Positions 38,033 to 51,413 of a stretch of 64,000 nt of DNA are shown here, piece by piece. The position numbers and the translations under genes were made by a program. Each line of letters starts with the position of its first letter. Position 1 is the first letter of the stretch. Origin of the DNA: CAVXSP01 sp963764505 (GTDB taxonomy: Bacteria; Acidobacteriota; Vicinamibacteria; Vicinamibacterales; SCN-69-37). The stretch is taken from NCBI GenBank assembly GCA_963764505.1, contig CAVXSP010000001.1:1240001-1304000 (forward strand), in the 5' to 3' direction. The notes under the pieces were generated by a model. That model made no database searches. It was not told the origin of the DNA and saw only the letters and a program-made list of their open reading frames with translations.

Positions 38033-40595
38033 ATGTTGGTCCTTCCGGCGGTCTCCAGCGACAAGACGCAGTCGCTCGCGACCGCGCTCTCCCCGATGCT
38101 GGCGGAGTACGAGCGAAGCCGGCCGGCGACCGCGCAGGCGATCGCCGATCCCGACCCGCACGTGACGGCGGTCCGGCGCCTCGAGGCGATGCCGGCCGCC
38201 TATGCGCCCATCCCGGATGGGGTCGATCCGCGATTGACGGCCGTGCTCGGCGCTCGCGGGATCGAGCAGCTGTATACGCATCAGGCCGAGGCGATCGGCC
38301 ATGCGCTGGCCGGTCGGCACGTGGTGACCGTCACGCCGACGGCATCGGGCAAGACCCTCTGCTACAACCTGCCGGTGCTCGATGCGATCCTGAAGGATCC
38401 GTCGGCGCGAGCGTTGTACCTGTTTCCGACGAAAGCGCTCGCGCAGGACCAGCTGGCGGAGCTGCAGGCCATGGCGGATCGGCTTCAGGAAGCCGGGAGC
38501 CAGGAGCCAGATGCCGGAACCTCGGAACCTCGGCCCCCGTCGATCGGCGTCTTCACGTACGACGGCGACACGCCGGCCGATGCGCGGCGCTCGATCCGGG
38601 GCCGGGCGCACGTGGTGCTGAGCAATCCCGACATGGTGCATTCCGGGATTCTGCCGCACCATCCGCGCTGGGCGAAGCTGTTCGAGAACCTCAGGTTCGT
38701 GGTCATCGACGAGCTGCACACCTATCGAGGTGTGTTCGGGAGCCACCTCGCGAACGTCATCCGGCGGCTGCTGAGGATCTGCGCGCACTATGGATCGCGT
38801 CCGACGTTCATCTGCTCATCGGCGACGATTGCGAATCCGTCGGAGCTCGCCGAGCGGCTCGTGGGCGAGCCGTTCGAGCTGGTCGAGAAGAGCGGCGCGC
38901 CGCGCGGGGAGAAGTACTTCCTGTTCGTCAATCCGCCGATCGTCAGCCGTCAGCTCGGCATCCGGCGCTCGTACCTGTCGGAGACCCGGCGCGTGGCGAC
39001 GGCGTTCCTCGAGCGCGGGCTCCAGTCGATCGTGTTCGCGCAGAGCCGGCTGGCGACCGAGATCCTCACGACCTATCTGAAGGACGCGTTCGACGGACGG
39101 CCGGGCGCCGGAACCATTCGCGGGTACCGCGGCGGATATCTGCCGCTCAGGCGGCGGGAGATCGAGCGGGGCCTCCGCAGCGGGGAGGTGCGCTGCGTCG
39201 TCTCGACCAACGCCCTCGAGCTCGGCATCGACATCGGCGCGCTCGACGTGGCGGTGCTCGCCGGCTATCCGGGATCGATCGCGGCGACCTGGCAGCGCGC
39301 GGGCCGGGCCGGCCGCCGCGCCGGCCGCTCGGCGGCCGTGCTGGTCGGTTCGAGCGCCCCGCTCGATCAGTTCGTCGTCCGGCACCCGGAGTATTTCTTC
39401 GGCGCGTCGCCCGAGCACGCGCTCGTGAACCCCGACAACCTGCACATCCTGCTCGATCACGTCAAGTGCGCGGCGTTCGAGCTGCCGTTCCTGGCGGACG
39501 AGACGTTCGGCTCGCTGAACGTCCAGGAGGTGCTCGGCGTGCTGAGCGAGGCCGGATTCGTGCAGTTCACCGACAGCCGCTGGCTCTGGACGCACGAGTC
39601 GTATCCGGCCGACGCGGTGAGCCTGCGATCCGTGACGTCGGACAACTTCGTGGTCGTGGACCTCACCGGGGGCGGGCGGGTGATCGGCGAGACCGATTTC
39701 ACGGCCGGTCCGGCGACGCTCCACGAAAAGGCGATTTACCTGCTCGAGGGCCAGCTCTTCCAGGTGGAGCGGTTCGACTTCGAGGGCCGCAAGGCGTTCG
39801 TGCGCCGCGTCGACTGCGACTACTACACCGACGCGATCACCTACACGAAAGTCACGATTCTGGAGACGTTCGCCGGCGGGCGTCGGGCGCCGGGCGACGA
39901 GCCCCCGGGGAGCCGAACGGCTCCGACAGGGGGGCTCGAGGCCTGCGATCCGCCTGGAGTCCGGAGCCAGGAGTCCGGAGCCCCTTCCCACGGTGAGGTT
40001 CACGTCGTCTCGCGCGTGGTCGGCTTCAAGAAGATCAAGTTCTACACGAACGAGAACGTCGGATCGGGCGAGCTCGACCTTCCCGAGCAGCAGATGCACA
40101 CGACGTCGGTACTGGTTGACCGTCCCGGCGGACGTCGTCGCGGCCCTGCCGTTTTCGGCCGCCGATCGACGTGACGGCGTCGTGGGACTGGCGTACGCGA
40201 TGCGGAACATCGCGCCGCTGCTGCTCATGTGCGACAGCCACGATCTGGGACTGTCGATCGACGGGATCGCGCTCGAGGGCGCCGCTCGCCTGGGTGGGTC
40301 GTCGCGAGTCGCGCCGGAGCCGTCGGCCGCCCCGACGATCTTCGTGTACGACAACTACCCGGGCGGCATCGGGTTCAGCGAGCCGCTGTTCCTGATGCAC
40401 GCCGATCTCCTTGCGCGCACGCGGGAGTTGATCGACGGCTGTCCGTGCGAGTCCGGCTGTCCTTCGTGCGTCGGGCCGGAGGGCGCGACCGGTCCGCTCG
40501 CGAAAGCCGTGGCGTCGCAGCTGCTGGCGCGGCTCACCGGCCCCGCGCCGACGTCGGACACGCCGCTGGCGCCGGCGGCAATCGCGGAACCATGA
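38033..40595 (+). CDS. mrfA: MrfA/YprA-like DEAD-box DNA helicase with DUF1998 metal-binding end, one frameshift
   Basis: Starts at ATG 38033. Helicase motifs: YTHQAEAIGHALAGRHVVTVTPTASGKTLCYNLP (Q motif and Walker A), FPTKALAQDQ, VVIDELHTYRG (DE-H box form), SSATIANP, VSTNALELGIDIG and QRAGRAGRR. The last part contains FVYDNYPGGIGFSE and the four-cysteine site CPCESGCPSCVGP of DUF1998. The frame breaks at CGGTACTGG (40107-40115); removing a G gives TTSYWLTVPADVVAALPF. Two heptamer-repeat inserts (38488-38529, 39956-39983) lengthen it in frame. The Bacillus homologue excises mitomycin C damage with MrfB. Stop overlaps the next start (ATGA). Confidence 0.88.
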
Positions 40596-41908
40596 CGGAC
40601 CTCGCGTCGCGGCTCCGTGCGATCGTGCGGCAGCCCGTGGCCTCCCGGAGCGGGCCGAGCGACGTCGATGCACGACGTCAGGGACGCGAGCTCACGTACG
40701 TCCCGGACGCACCTGGCGCGGCGCTGAGCCCGGCCGATGCCGCCGCGGCGCTCGGCGGTACGCGGTACGACGCGCCAGGCAGCTCCTGCGTCGCCGTGGA
40801 CCGCGTGTGGGACGCGGACGCCTGGCATGGCCGGCAGCGGATCGAGGCGTGCGCGATCGACGCCGGCGCGCCGCTGGCGCTGCTCGATCCGCGGCTGGCG
40901 CACCAGGCGGGCTGTGCCTCGCGCGTCGTGTTCTTCGACATCGAGACCACCGGACTGAGCGGCGGGGCGGGCACGCTGCCGCTGCTCGCCGCGTGCGGCT
41001 GGTTCGACACCGGGCGGTTCGTCGTGCGGCAGTTCTTCCTGAGCGGACCCGCCGGCGAGCGGGCGCTGCTCGACGGGCTGGCGGAGCTCCTGGACTCGGC
41101 GACGCTGCTCGTGACCTACAACGGCCGGACGTTCGACGTCCCGGTGATGGAAACGCGCTGGGCGTACCACCGGCGGGACAATCCGCTGCACGACCTTCCC
41201 CATGTCGACATGCTGCCGGTCGCGCGGCGGCTGTGGGGACGAGGAGCGGGTTCGACGAGCTGCACGCTGACGGCGCTCGAGCGCGGTGTGCTCCGATTTC
41301 ATCGCATCGACGACGTCCCCGGCCTCGAGATCCCGTCGAGGTACTTCCAGTTCCTCCGCACGGGAGATGCGCGGGTCGTGGACGGCGTGCTCGAGCACAA
41401 CCGATACGACGTCCTCTCGCTGGCGGCGGTCATGGCGCGGGCGCTGCGCCTCGCGGCCGAGGGGCCGGAGGCCTGCGAGATGCCGTGCGAGCAGCTCGGG
41501 CTGGGGCATCTGTACGAGCAGGCGACGCGCTGCGAGCTCGCTGAGCGGGCGTACGGTCTGGCCGCCGCCTCAGAGGACGCCGCCATCGCGCGGCAGGCCC
41601 TCGGGCGACTCGCCATCCTCCTGAGACGCCAGGGGCGTCATCGGGAGGCCGCGGAAGCCTGGCAGGGGGTGCTGGCGCTCTCGTCGCCGCACGAACCGGA
41701 TGGACCGCTCGAGCGCCGCGCCCTCGAGGCGCTCGCCATCCATCACGAGCATCGCGCGCGCGACCTCGTCGCCGCGCGGGCATATGCGGAGACGCTCGGC
41801 CGCCAGGCCCACGGTCAGCGGGAACAGGAAGCGGAGCGGCGTATCAGCCGGTTGGACAGGAAGCTGCGGAGGCGCGCGCAGGGGGAACCGCTCATCGGTG
41901 ATCTGTAG
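40592..41908 (+). CDS. mrfB: MrfB/YprB-like 3'-5' exonuclease with TPR-like C-terminus
   Basis: 438 residues from ATG 40592, overlapping the helicase stop by four bases (tight translational coupling). The exonuclease domain is DEDD-like: VVFFDIETTGLSGG (D and E of motif I), LLVTYNGRTFDVPVMETR (motif II) and HNRYDVLSLAAV (motif III). The C-terminal third (from LGLGHLYEQATR) has repeated helical hairpins resembling TPRs. In Bacillus subtilis MrfB partners MrfA in repairing mitomycin C adducts independent of UvrA. The gene pairing argues for the same function here. Confidence 0.88.
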   Translation: MTDLASRLRAIVRQPVASRSGPSDVDARRQGRELTYVPDAPGAALSPADAAAALGGTRYDAPGSSCVAVDRVWDADAWHGRQRIEACAIDAGAPLALLDPRLAHQAGCASRVVFFDIETTGLSGGAGTLPLLAACGWFDTGRFVVRQFFLSGPAGERALLDGLAELLDSATLLVTYNGRTFDVPVMETRWAYHRRDNPLHDLPHVDMLPVARRLWGRGAGSTSCTLTALERGVLRFHRIDDVPGLEIPSRYFQFLRTGDARVVDGVLEHNRYDVLSLAAVMARALRLAAEGPEACEMPCEQLGLGHLYEQATRCELAERAYGLAAASEDAAIARQALGRLAILLRRQGRHREAAEAWQGVLALSSPHEPDGPLERRALEALAIHHEHRARDLVAARAYAETLGRQAHGQREQEAERRISRLDRKLRRRAQGEPLIGDL

Positions 41909-41930
41909 TCGGTCGGCGATCGCCTGCGCC

Positions 41931-42215
41931 CTACGCCGTCGCGCCGGTCTTCTTCGCGGTCTTGCCGGCCTTGGCGGCTTTGTTGGCCGCGGCCTGCTTC
42001 TTGCGCGACTCGGCAGTCTGCGCGCCGAAGCGCTTGGTGAACCGCTCGACGCGTCCTTCCGTGTCGATCAGCTTCTGCCGGCCCGTGAAGAACGGGTGGC
42101 ACTGATTGCAGATTTCGAGGTGCAGGTCCGGCTTCGTCGAACGGGTCTTGAACGTGTTCCCGCACGCGCAGCGCGCTTCGACCTCGTGGTATTTCGGATG
42201 GATTCCGGGCTTCAT
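41931..42215 (-). CDS. rpmE: 50S ribosomal protein L31, zinc-binding form, with basic tail
   Basis: 94 residues from ATG 42215; an ATG two codons earlier is too close to the GGAG ribosome site. Core MKPGIHPKYHEVEARCACGNTF with C16/C18 and C36/C39 (ICNQCHP) forms the zinc site, so it is the C+ type. The FTGRQKLIDTEGRVERFTKRF block is typical. A 25-residue Ala/Lys-rich C-terminal extension (KKQAAANKAAKAGKTAKK) is longer than in enterobacteria and probably contacts rRNA. Confidence 0.95.
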   Translation of the reverse strand: MKPGIHPKYHEVEARCACGNTFKTRSTKPDLHLEICNQCHPFFTGRQKLIDTEGRVERFTKRFGAQTAESRKKQAAANKAAKAGKTAKKTGATA

Positions 42216-42223
42216 CTTCATTC

Positions 42224-42270
42224 TCCGGGGGGCTCCGCCCCGCGGACCTCCCTACGCGCTCACTCGCGGG
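42224..42270. repeat. GC-rich palindromic element upstream of rpmE
   Basis: Begins TCCGGGGGGCTCCGCCCCGC, followed by GGACCTCCC and CGCTCACTCGCGGG. Same order of blocks as near kdpD (12495-12548, minus orientation) and before clpX (49185-49230). On the gene strand its edge supplies the GGAG ribosome site. Confidence 0.7.
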
Positions 42271-42380
42271 ACTTCCTGATCCCGCCCGTTCGCACGGAAG
42301 CAAACCCTAAGTATACGGCAGCCGCTTGTCCTTGGGGCAGGATGGTCACGAGGTCGAGAACCCCGGAACCCCGGAACCCG

Positions 42381-43346
42381 CTACGGTATGTCGTACGTTC
42401 GCACCCACCGGTGGCGCCGCAGGCGCTGGAGCAGGTCGGCCGGCAGCGGGCGCCCGTCGGACGCCGAGAGATTCTGATCGACGTGCTTCGGCCGACGCAT
42501 GCCGGGGATGATCGTGGACACGTCCGGGTTCGCCAGGATGAACCGGAGCGCCAGCTCCGGCAGGGGCATGCCCGCCGGGACGTCCTCGCGCAGCCGGTCG
42601 ACCCGCTCGAGGATCTCGTCGAGCTTCTCCGGCGTGAAGTAGAGATTCCGCCAGTCGCCTTCCGGCCATCGCATTCCCCGCGTCATCGTGCCGGTCAGGC
42701 TGCCCTCGTCGAACGGGACGCGCGCGATGACGGCGATGTCGAGCTCGCGGCACACGGGGAACAGCTCGTCTTCGGGGTTCTGGTCGAAGACGTTGTAGAC
42801 GACCTGCACGCTGTCGATCAGCCCCGTCCGCAGGGCTCTGATGCCGTTCGCCGGTTCCCAGCGGTTGAGGCTGATGCCGACGCCCCGCACGAGTCCTTCG
42901 CGCTTGAGGTCGGCCACCGCTCGCTGCCAGCGATCGTCCTCCGCCCAGTTGTCGTGCCAGACATGGAACTGCTGGAGGTCGATCGCGTCGACGCCCAGGT
43001 TCCGGAGGCTCGTCTCGGTCGAGCGTCGGACGTGATCGGCGGGGTAGACGTCCTCGAGACGGGAGGTCGCGCGCGCGGGCCACTGCAGGTTCTTCGGAGG
43101 AATCTTGGTGGCGACCACGAGCGGCGCCGTGCGGTGGCGCGCGAGCACGCTGCCGAGCAGCGTCTCGCTCTTGCCGTTCCCGTAGGCGAGCGCCGTATCG
43201 AAGAAGGTGCAGCCGAGCGCGATTGCCCGCTCGATCGCCGCGACCGACTCCTCGTCATTCGATCCGGTCCAGCCACCAACGCCCCACAGGCCGTAGCCGA
43301 TCTCGGAGACTGGCCAGCCGAGCCGGCCGAACGTGCGTGTCTGCAT
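42381..43346 (-). CDS. Aldo/keto reductase
   Basis: 321 residues. TIM-barrel AKR with the catalytic tetrad visible as D50 (FFDTALAYG), Y55, K81 (VVATKIPP) and the histidine in FHVWHD. Cofactor-site block VSTIIPGMRRPKHVDQN is typical of the NAD(P)H-binding C-terminus, and the N-terminus FGRLGWPVSEIGYGLWGVGGW matches YhdN/voltage-gated-channel-beta-like AKRs. Reduces an aldehyde or ketone with NADPH; natural substrate unknown. 16 bases downstream of the hybrid-kinase stop on the same strand. Confidence 0.92.
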   Translation of the reverse strand: MQTRTFGRLGWPVSEIGYGLWGVGGWTGSNDEESVAAIERAIALGCTFFDTALAYGNGKSETLLGSVLARHRTAPLVVATKIPPKNLQWPARATSRLEDVYPADHVRRSTETSLRNLGVDAIDLQQFHVWHDNWAEDDRWQRAVADLKREGLVRGVGISLNRWEPANGIRALRTGLIDSVQVVYNVFDQNPEDELFPVCRELDIAVIARVPFDEGSLTGTMTRGMRWPEGDWRNLYFTPEKLDEILERVDRLREDVPAGMPLPELALRFILANPDVSTIIPGMRRPKHVDQNLSASDGRPLPADLLQRLRRHRWVRTYDIP

Positions 43347-43361
43347 GGACCCCGATCTTAC

Positions 43362-45242
43362 TCAAACCTGGACCGCGTCGAGCAGCCTCCTCGCCATCAT
43401 CGTCAGATCCGCCATCGTGAAGGGCTGGTTGAGGATCGCGGTGGGCGCCTCGGCGGATTCCCCCGCCTGCGCTTCCGACCGGGTGGCAATCAGGACGGCC
43501 GGCAGGCCAGGCTTCAGGCCGCGCAGCTCCTCGAGGAGCGTCGCGCCCGTCGCGGCGCTGATCCCGAAGCGGCTGATGACCAGATCGAGCCGGTGCGCCT
43601 GGGTCTCCGCGATCTGTAGCGCCTCCGCCGACGTGGCGGCGCGCACCACCCGGTAGCCGAACCGGCTCAGGAACGATTCAATCAGGAGCGCGACGGTCGT
43701 CCGCTCCTCCACGAGCAGGATCGTCTCGGTGCCGCCGATGCGCTCGTCCGCGTCGACCGGCTCGACCGCCGCGATCTCGCTCGGGCCCGGTCCGCTGGCC
43801 GGCAGGAACAGGTGCACGGTCGTGCCCTTCGAGGGCTCGCTCTCGACGCTCACGTGCCCGCCGCTCTGCGCCACGATGCCGTACACGGTCGAGAGCCCGA
43901 GGCCGGTGCCGACGCCGAGCGGCTTGGTGGTGAAGAACGGTTCGAACGCCCGCTCGAGGACGGCCGGGTCCATCCCGGTCCCGGAGTCCCGCATCGAGAG
44001 CCGCAGCTCGGCGTCAACCTCGTTGGTCTCGATGATGACGGTGCCGCCGTTTGGCATCGCGTCCCGCGCGTTGGCGGCAAGCTGCTGCAGAGCGTGTTCG
44101 AGCTGCAGCGGGTCGGTCCGCACCCACGGGTTCGACGCGTCCAGATGCGTGACGAGCTCCACCTGCGGGCCGAGGAGCTCTCTCAGCGCGCCGGCGTTCC
44201 GTTGAACGACCGAATGCGCGTCGACTTCACGCACGTCGAAGCTCTCCCGCTTGCTGAAGGAGAGCAGCCCGTGCACGAGTTTCGCCGCCCGGTGCGTCGC
44301 GCGCTTGATCTCGTCCACCGATTCGCGGCCCTCGCGGTCGCCGGCGACGGTGGCCTCGAGGAGCGCCGCGAAGCCGCTGATCACCGCGAGCAGGTTGTTG
44401 AACTCATGGGCGATGCCGCCCGCCAGCCGGCCGACCGCCTCCAGTTCGCGCACCTGGCGCAGCTCGGCCTCCAGCCGGTGCTGCTCCGTGACGTCGACGA
44501 GGAAGACGACGTCGACGGGACCCTGGCCACCTACGTCCGGCAGCGACTCGAAGGTCGCGAGGCCCTGGCGGGTCGTCGCGTCTGGCAGGACGCTCTGCAC
44601 TGGCAGGCCCCGGAAGCGTGCGCCCGACGCCCAGGCCACGACCAGTCGCGAGAAGCGCTCCGGATCCGGGAAGCAGTCCGCGAGCTCGGCGAGGAGGCGG
44701 CCGATGAAGTCCTCGGGCGTACGGCCGAAGAACTCGGCAAGCTTCCCGTTGCAGTCGTCGACACGGCCCGACTGCCGGTTCACGAGCGCCATGCCCAGCA
44801 CGTCTGTGCGGAACAGGCGCTCGAAGCGCTCGGCGAGCCGCAGCCGCTCCCGCTCGTGCGTTCGCTGGCCGGTGAACTCCCGCAGCACGCCGACGTGCTG
44901 GCCGAAGACGAAGTCGGCGGTTACGCTCGACTCGGCGAGGCGGCGCTCGCCGTCCGGCCGCACGATCTCGATCTCCGCCTGGCGCTGGCCGGTCGAGCGC
45001 ACCCTCCACCAGATGCTCCCGGCCTCTCCCGGGCAGAACTCGTCGAGGCACCGGCCGCGCAGTTGCTCGGTCGGAGTGCCGAACAGCGCCGCGGCGGCGG
45101 GGTTCGCCTCGAGGACGCGGCCGTTGTCGTCGAAGATGACAATCGCGTCGAGGGCCGACTCGAAGACGGCCCTGAAGCGGCGTTCTCGCGCTTCGAGCTC
45201 GTAGACGGCGGACGCCACGCCGGAGGGAATCTCGAGCTTCAC
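43362..45242 (-). CDS. PAS-PAS hybrid histidine kinase with degenerate receiver
   Basis: 626 residues, no membrane helices. PAS domain 1 about 20-125, PAS domain 2 about 135-255, H-box GGIAHEFNNLLAVISGF with H279, N-box-type LQQLAANARDAMPNGG, and G-boxes DSGTGMDPAVL and GTGLGLSTVYGIV. A receiver follows from about 505 (TILLVEERT), but the phosphoacceptor position in DLVISRFG is Arg, and the conserved Lys (KPF) is Gln (NQPF), so it should not be phosphorylated. A 16-bp palindrome lies 24 bases upstream. Probably a cytoplasmic redox or ligand sensor; target regulator not nearby. Confidence 0.88.
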   Translation of the reverse strand: MKLEIPSGVASAVYELEARERRFRAVFESALDAIVIFDDNGRVLEANPAAAALFGTPTEQLRGRCLDEFCPGEAGSIWWRVRSTGQRQAEIEIVRPDGERRLAESSVTADFVFGQHVGVLREFTGQRTHERERLRLAERFERLFRTDVLGMALVNRQSGRVDDCNGKLAEFFGRTPEDFIGRLLAELADCFPDPERFSRLVVAWASGARFRGLPVQSVLPDATTRQGLATFESLPDVGGQGPVDVVFLVDVTEQHRLEAELRQVRELEAVGRLAGGIAHEFNNLLAVISGFAALLEATVAGDREGRESVDEIKRATHRAAKLVHGLLSFSKRESFDVREVDAHSVVQRNAGALRELLGPQVELVTHLDASNPWVRTDPLQLEHALQQLAANARDAMPNGGTVIIETNEVDAELRLSMRDSGTGMDPAVLERAFEPFFTTKPLGVGTGLGLSTVYGIVAQSGGHVSVESEPSKGTTVHLFLPASGPGPSEIAAVEPVDADERIGGTETILLVEERTTVALLIESFLSRFGYRVVRAATSAEALQIAETQAHRLDLVISRFGISAATGATLLEELRGLKPGLPAVLIATRSEAQAGESAEAPTAILNQPFTMADLTMMARRLLDAVQV

Positions 45243-45265
45243 GAATCTCTACCTCGTGACAACTT

Positions 45266-45281
45266 TGTAATCGGGATTACA
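45266..45281. promoter_or_regulatory. 16-bp palindrome TGTAATCGGGATTACA upstream of the hybrid kinase
   Basis: Two perfect 7-bp arms around GG, 24-39 bases upstream of the kinase start, in the 235-base region shared with the 3' end of lon. It is a plausible operator for an unidentified dimeric repressor. Nothing else is recognisable in 45282-45477. Confidence 0.4.
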
Positions 45282-45477
45282 GGCGGACGGGTGCACCCCT
45301 GCAGTTTGGGCCTGGCTAGGGGCTGAGGCACCGCACGCACACGTGGCGCTGCAAGACTGGGGCCGACGGACGGGGTTCGATGGGCACTGCGCACGTTCCA
45401 GGTGGCGGCCGAACACCAAGAAAACGGTCGCGGCGGCGTTCCGAACGGGCCGGCGCTCGTGCCAGCCCGTTCACGGC

Positions 45478-47865
<2,388 letters not shown>

Positions 47866-47931
47866 AGAGTGCATCACGGGAAAGGGCGAGAGGGTGACCC
47901 TCTCACCCTTTCACGCTCTCACCCTCTGAAA

Positions 47932-49177
<1,246 letters not shown>

Positions 49178-49184
49178 CTCATCC

Positions 49185-49230
49185 TCCGGGAGGCTTCGCC
49201 CCCTCGGACCCCCTCCGACGCACGTCGCCC
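49185..49230. repeat. GC-rich palindromic element upstream of clpX
   Basis: TCCGGGAGGCTTCGCCCCC, then TCGGACCCCC and a GCACGTCGCCC block, the same block order as the copies at 12495 and 42224. It begins within the clpX ribosome-binding site (CCTCC on the plus strand). Confidence 0.65.
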
Positions 49231-49290
49231 GGCCGCGGCACGCCGCCCGCTCGCGATCTCCCGATCTATCGGACGCGGACCGCCAGAGAA

Positions 49291-49887
49291 TTACGTTCGC
49301 CGGCTCAGGACGTCATCAATAATACCGTATTCCTTGGCCTGGTCCGGCCCCAGGATGTAGTCCCGATCGGTGTCCTCCTGGATGCGCTCGACCGACTGGC
49401 CGGTGTGCTTGGCCATGATTTCATTGAGCATCGCGCGCATGCGCAGGATTTCCTTCGCGTGGATGTCGATGTCGCTGGCCTGCCCGCCCAGGCCGGACAT
49501 CCAGGGCTGGTGGATCAGGATCCGGGCGTTCGGCAGGGAGAAGCGCTTGCCCTTGGCCCCGGCCGCCAGCAGGACGGCCGCAATCGACGCCGCCTGGCCG
49601 ATGCAGTACGTCGCGACGTCCGGCTTGATGAACTGCATCGTGTCGTAGATCGCCAGTCCGGCCGTGATCGACCCGCCCGGGCTGTTCAGGTAGACCAGAA
49701 TGTCCCGCTCCGGATCCTCGGCTTCGAGGAACAGCATCTGTGCAATGACCAGGTTCGCGACCGAATCGTCGATCGGCGTGCCGATGAAGACAATGCTGTC
49801 CTTCAGCAGGCGGGAGAAGATGTCGTAGGCGCGTTCGCCGCGGTTCGTCTGCTCGACGACCATCGGCACGAGTTGGGAGTGGGACAT
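49291..49887 (-). CDS. clpP: ClpP protease subunit
   Basis: 198 residues from ATG 49887; an upstream open frame runs into the heptamer repeat and is not used. Catalytic triad S101 (GQAASIAAVLL), H126 (LIHQPW) and D176 (EDTDRD). N-terminal LVPMVVEQTNRGERAYDIFSRLL and YLNSPGGSI are standard. The Ile-Ala after the nucleophile replaces the usual Met-Gly/Ala. Forms the tetradecameric chamber with ClpX, encoded next in the operon. Confidence 0.97.
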   Translation of the reverse strand: MSHSQLVPMVVEQTNRGERAYDIFSRLLKDSIVFIGTPIDDSVANLVIAQMLFLEAEDPERDILVYLNSPGGSITAGLAIYDTMQFIKPDVATYCIGQAASIAAVLLAAGAKGKRFSLPNARILIHQPWMSGLGGQASDIDIHAKEILRMRAMLNEIMAKHTGQSVERIQEDTDRDYILGPDQAKEYGIIDDVLSRRT

Positions 49888-49902
49888 AGGAGTGATTCTA
49901 CA

Positions 49903-49969
49903 GGGCTCTGGGCCGTGGGCTTTAGGCTCTGGGCCAAGAGCCCAAAGCCCAAAGCCCAAAGCCCAAAGC
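49903..49969. repeat. Inverted heptamer array between tig and clpP
   Basis: GGGCTCT/GGGCCGT/GGGCTTT units are followed by AGCCCAA units (four near-identical copies), forming a self-complementary hairpin in the tig-clpP intergenic mRNA. Same family as the CCCAGAG array after kdpB. Confidence 0.85.
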
Positions 49970-51298
49970 CTACGTGGTGATATTCGCCTTCTCGAGCAGC
50001 CAGGTCATCGTCTTTTCCCGCCCGATCCCGGCCCGAATCCGATCGAGCGCGTCTTCCTTCTCCAGGGTCGCGCGGACCGCCGCCGGCGTGCGGCCCGATG
50101 CCTCCGCGAAGCGCTCGATCTCCCGCGCGACGTCCTCGTCGGTGGCCTGAATCTGCTCGCGCCGGGCAATCTCGTCCAGCACGAGCGTGCTCTTCACGGT
50201 GCTCTCGGCCGGCGCCCGCTGCCCTTCCCGGAACTGCTGCCAGTCGACGTTGGCCGTCCGGGGATCGACGCCCTGGTCCATCAGGCGACGGACCAGCTCC
50301 TCGAAGCGCCGGTCGACTTCTCGGTCGACGAGGACCTCCGGCGCCTGCGGCATTCGCCCGGCGAGCTGGTGCAGCAGGTCGTGCCGCACCTGGTGGTCGG
50401 CCTCGCGCTCCGCCTCCTTCTGGAGGTCCTCGCGGATCCGGGCCCGCAGCTCGTCCAGCGTCGCGAGCTCGCTGACCTCTTTCGCGAACTCGTCGTCGAG
50501 CGCGAGCAGCTCCTTGCGCCGCACGCCCTTGACCGTGACGTCGTAGTCGACGGTGGCTCCCGCCAGCTCCGCGACCTCGTACTCGGCGGGAAACGTCACG
50601 GTGAACGAGCGGGTGTCCCCAGCCGAGGTGCCCGTCAGGTCCTGATCGAACCCGGGCGGGTTCGCGGACGCCCCGAGCTCGACCGTGACGTTCTGCAGCG
50701 GCTCCGGCTGATCGTCCATGCCGCCTCTGGCCGGCCGGCCCTCACCCGGGGCTTCGATCAGGCTCGTGCGGCGCGTCCGCGTCAGGTCGATCAGCAGCGT
50801 GTCGCCCGCGGCCGACGGACGATCCTCGACGGGCTGCCAGCGCGCCGCGCGCTGGCGCAGCCGCTCGATCGCCTGATCGACCGCGCCGACCTCCAGCACG
50901 GCGGGCGGCTTGCGAACGGTGAGGCCCGTGTAGTCGCCCGGATCGATGGCCGGCAGCGTCTCGAAATCCGCCACGAAGGTCAGAGGCTGCCCCTCTTCGA
51001 GCACGACGTCCCGGATGTCCGGCGTGGCGACGGGCTGCAGGTTGCGCTCCTTCAGGGCTTCGTCGACCGCCCGCGGGATCAGTCCCTGCGCCACGTCCGA
51101 CAGGATCTGTTCCCGGTAGCGCTGCTTGATGACCGTCGCCGGGACCTTGCCTGGCCTGAAGCCCGGCACGCGGGCGCTTCGGCGGTACGAGCTGGCCACG
51201 CGCTCGATTTCGGCGGCGACCACGTCGGTCGGCACCTCGAACGAGAGGTGCTTGCGGGTCTCGGAGACCTCCGTGAATTCCGTTTTCATCGCGTTCAT
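49970..51298 (-). CDS. tig: Trigger factor chaperone
   Basis: 442 residues. The N-terminal ribosome-binding domain has the signature GFRPGKVP; the FKBP-like middle (about 155-260) carries TLLIDLTRTRR and GFDQDLTGTSAGDTRSFTVTFP, interrupted by an acidic/Gly-rich loop of about 20 residues (APGEGRPARGGMDD) longer than usual; the helical C-domain runs to the end. Start: ATG 51298, with MKTEF at 51289 as an alternative. It binds nascent chains at the exit tunnel. First gene of the tig-clpP-clpX-lon cluster. Confidence 0.95.
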   Translation of the reverse strand: MNAMKTEFTEVSETRKHLSFEVPTDVVAAEIERVASSYRRSARVPGFRPGKVPATVIKQRYREQILSDVAQGLIPRAVDEALKERNLQPVATPDIRDVVLEEGQPLTFVADFETLPAIDPGDYTGLTVRKPPAVLEVGAVDQAIERLRQRAARWQPVEDRPSAAGDTLLIDLTRTRRTSLIEAPGEGRPARGGMDDQPEPLQNVTVELGASANPPGFDQDLTGTSAGDTRSFTVTFPAEYEVAELAGATVDYDVTVKGVRRKELLALDDEFAKEVSELATLDELRARIREDLQKEAEREADHQVRHDLLHQLAGRMPQAPEVLVDREVDRRFEELVRRLMDQGVDPRTANVDWQQFREGQRAPAESTVKSTLVLDEIARREQIQATDEDVAREIERFAEASGRTPAAVRATLEKEDALDRIRAGIGREKTMTWLLEKANITT

Positions 51299-51413
51299 TA
51301 TGTCAGCGTCGAGCCCGAACCAGACCGCAGGCCGAACAGGTCCTCGTCGCCGAGCCGCACGGGCGGGCGGACGAGGCCGCAGACCGGACGCCGGGGTACA
51401 CTCCGGGCCATCT

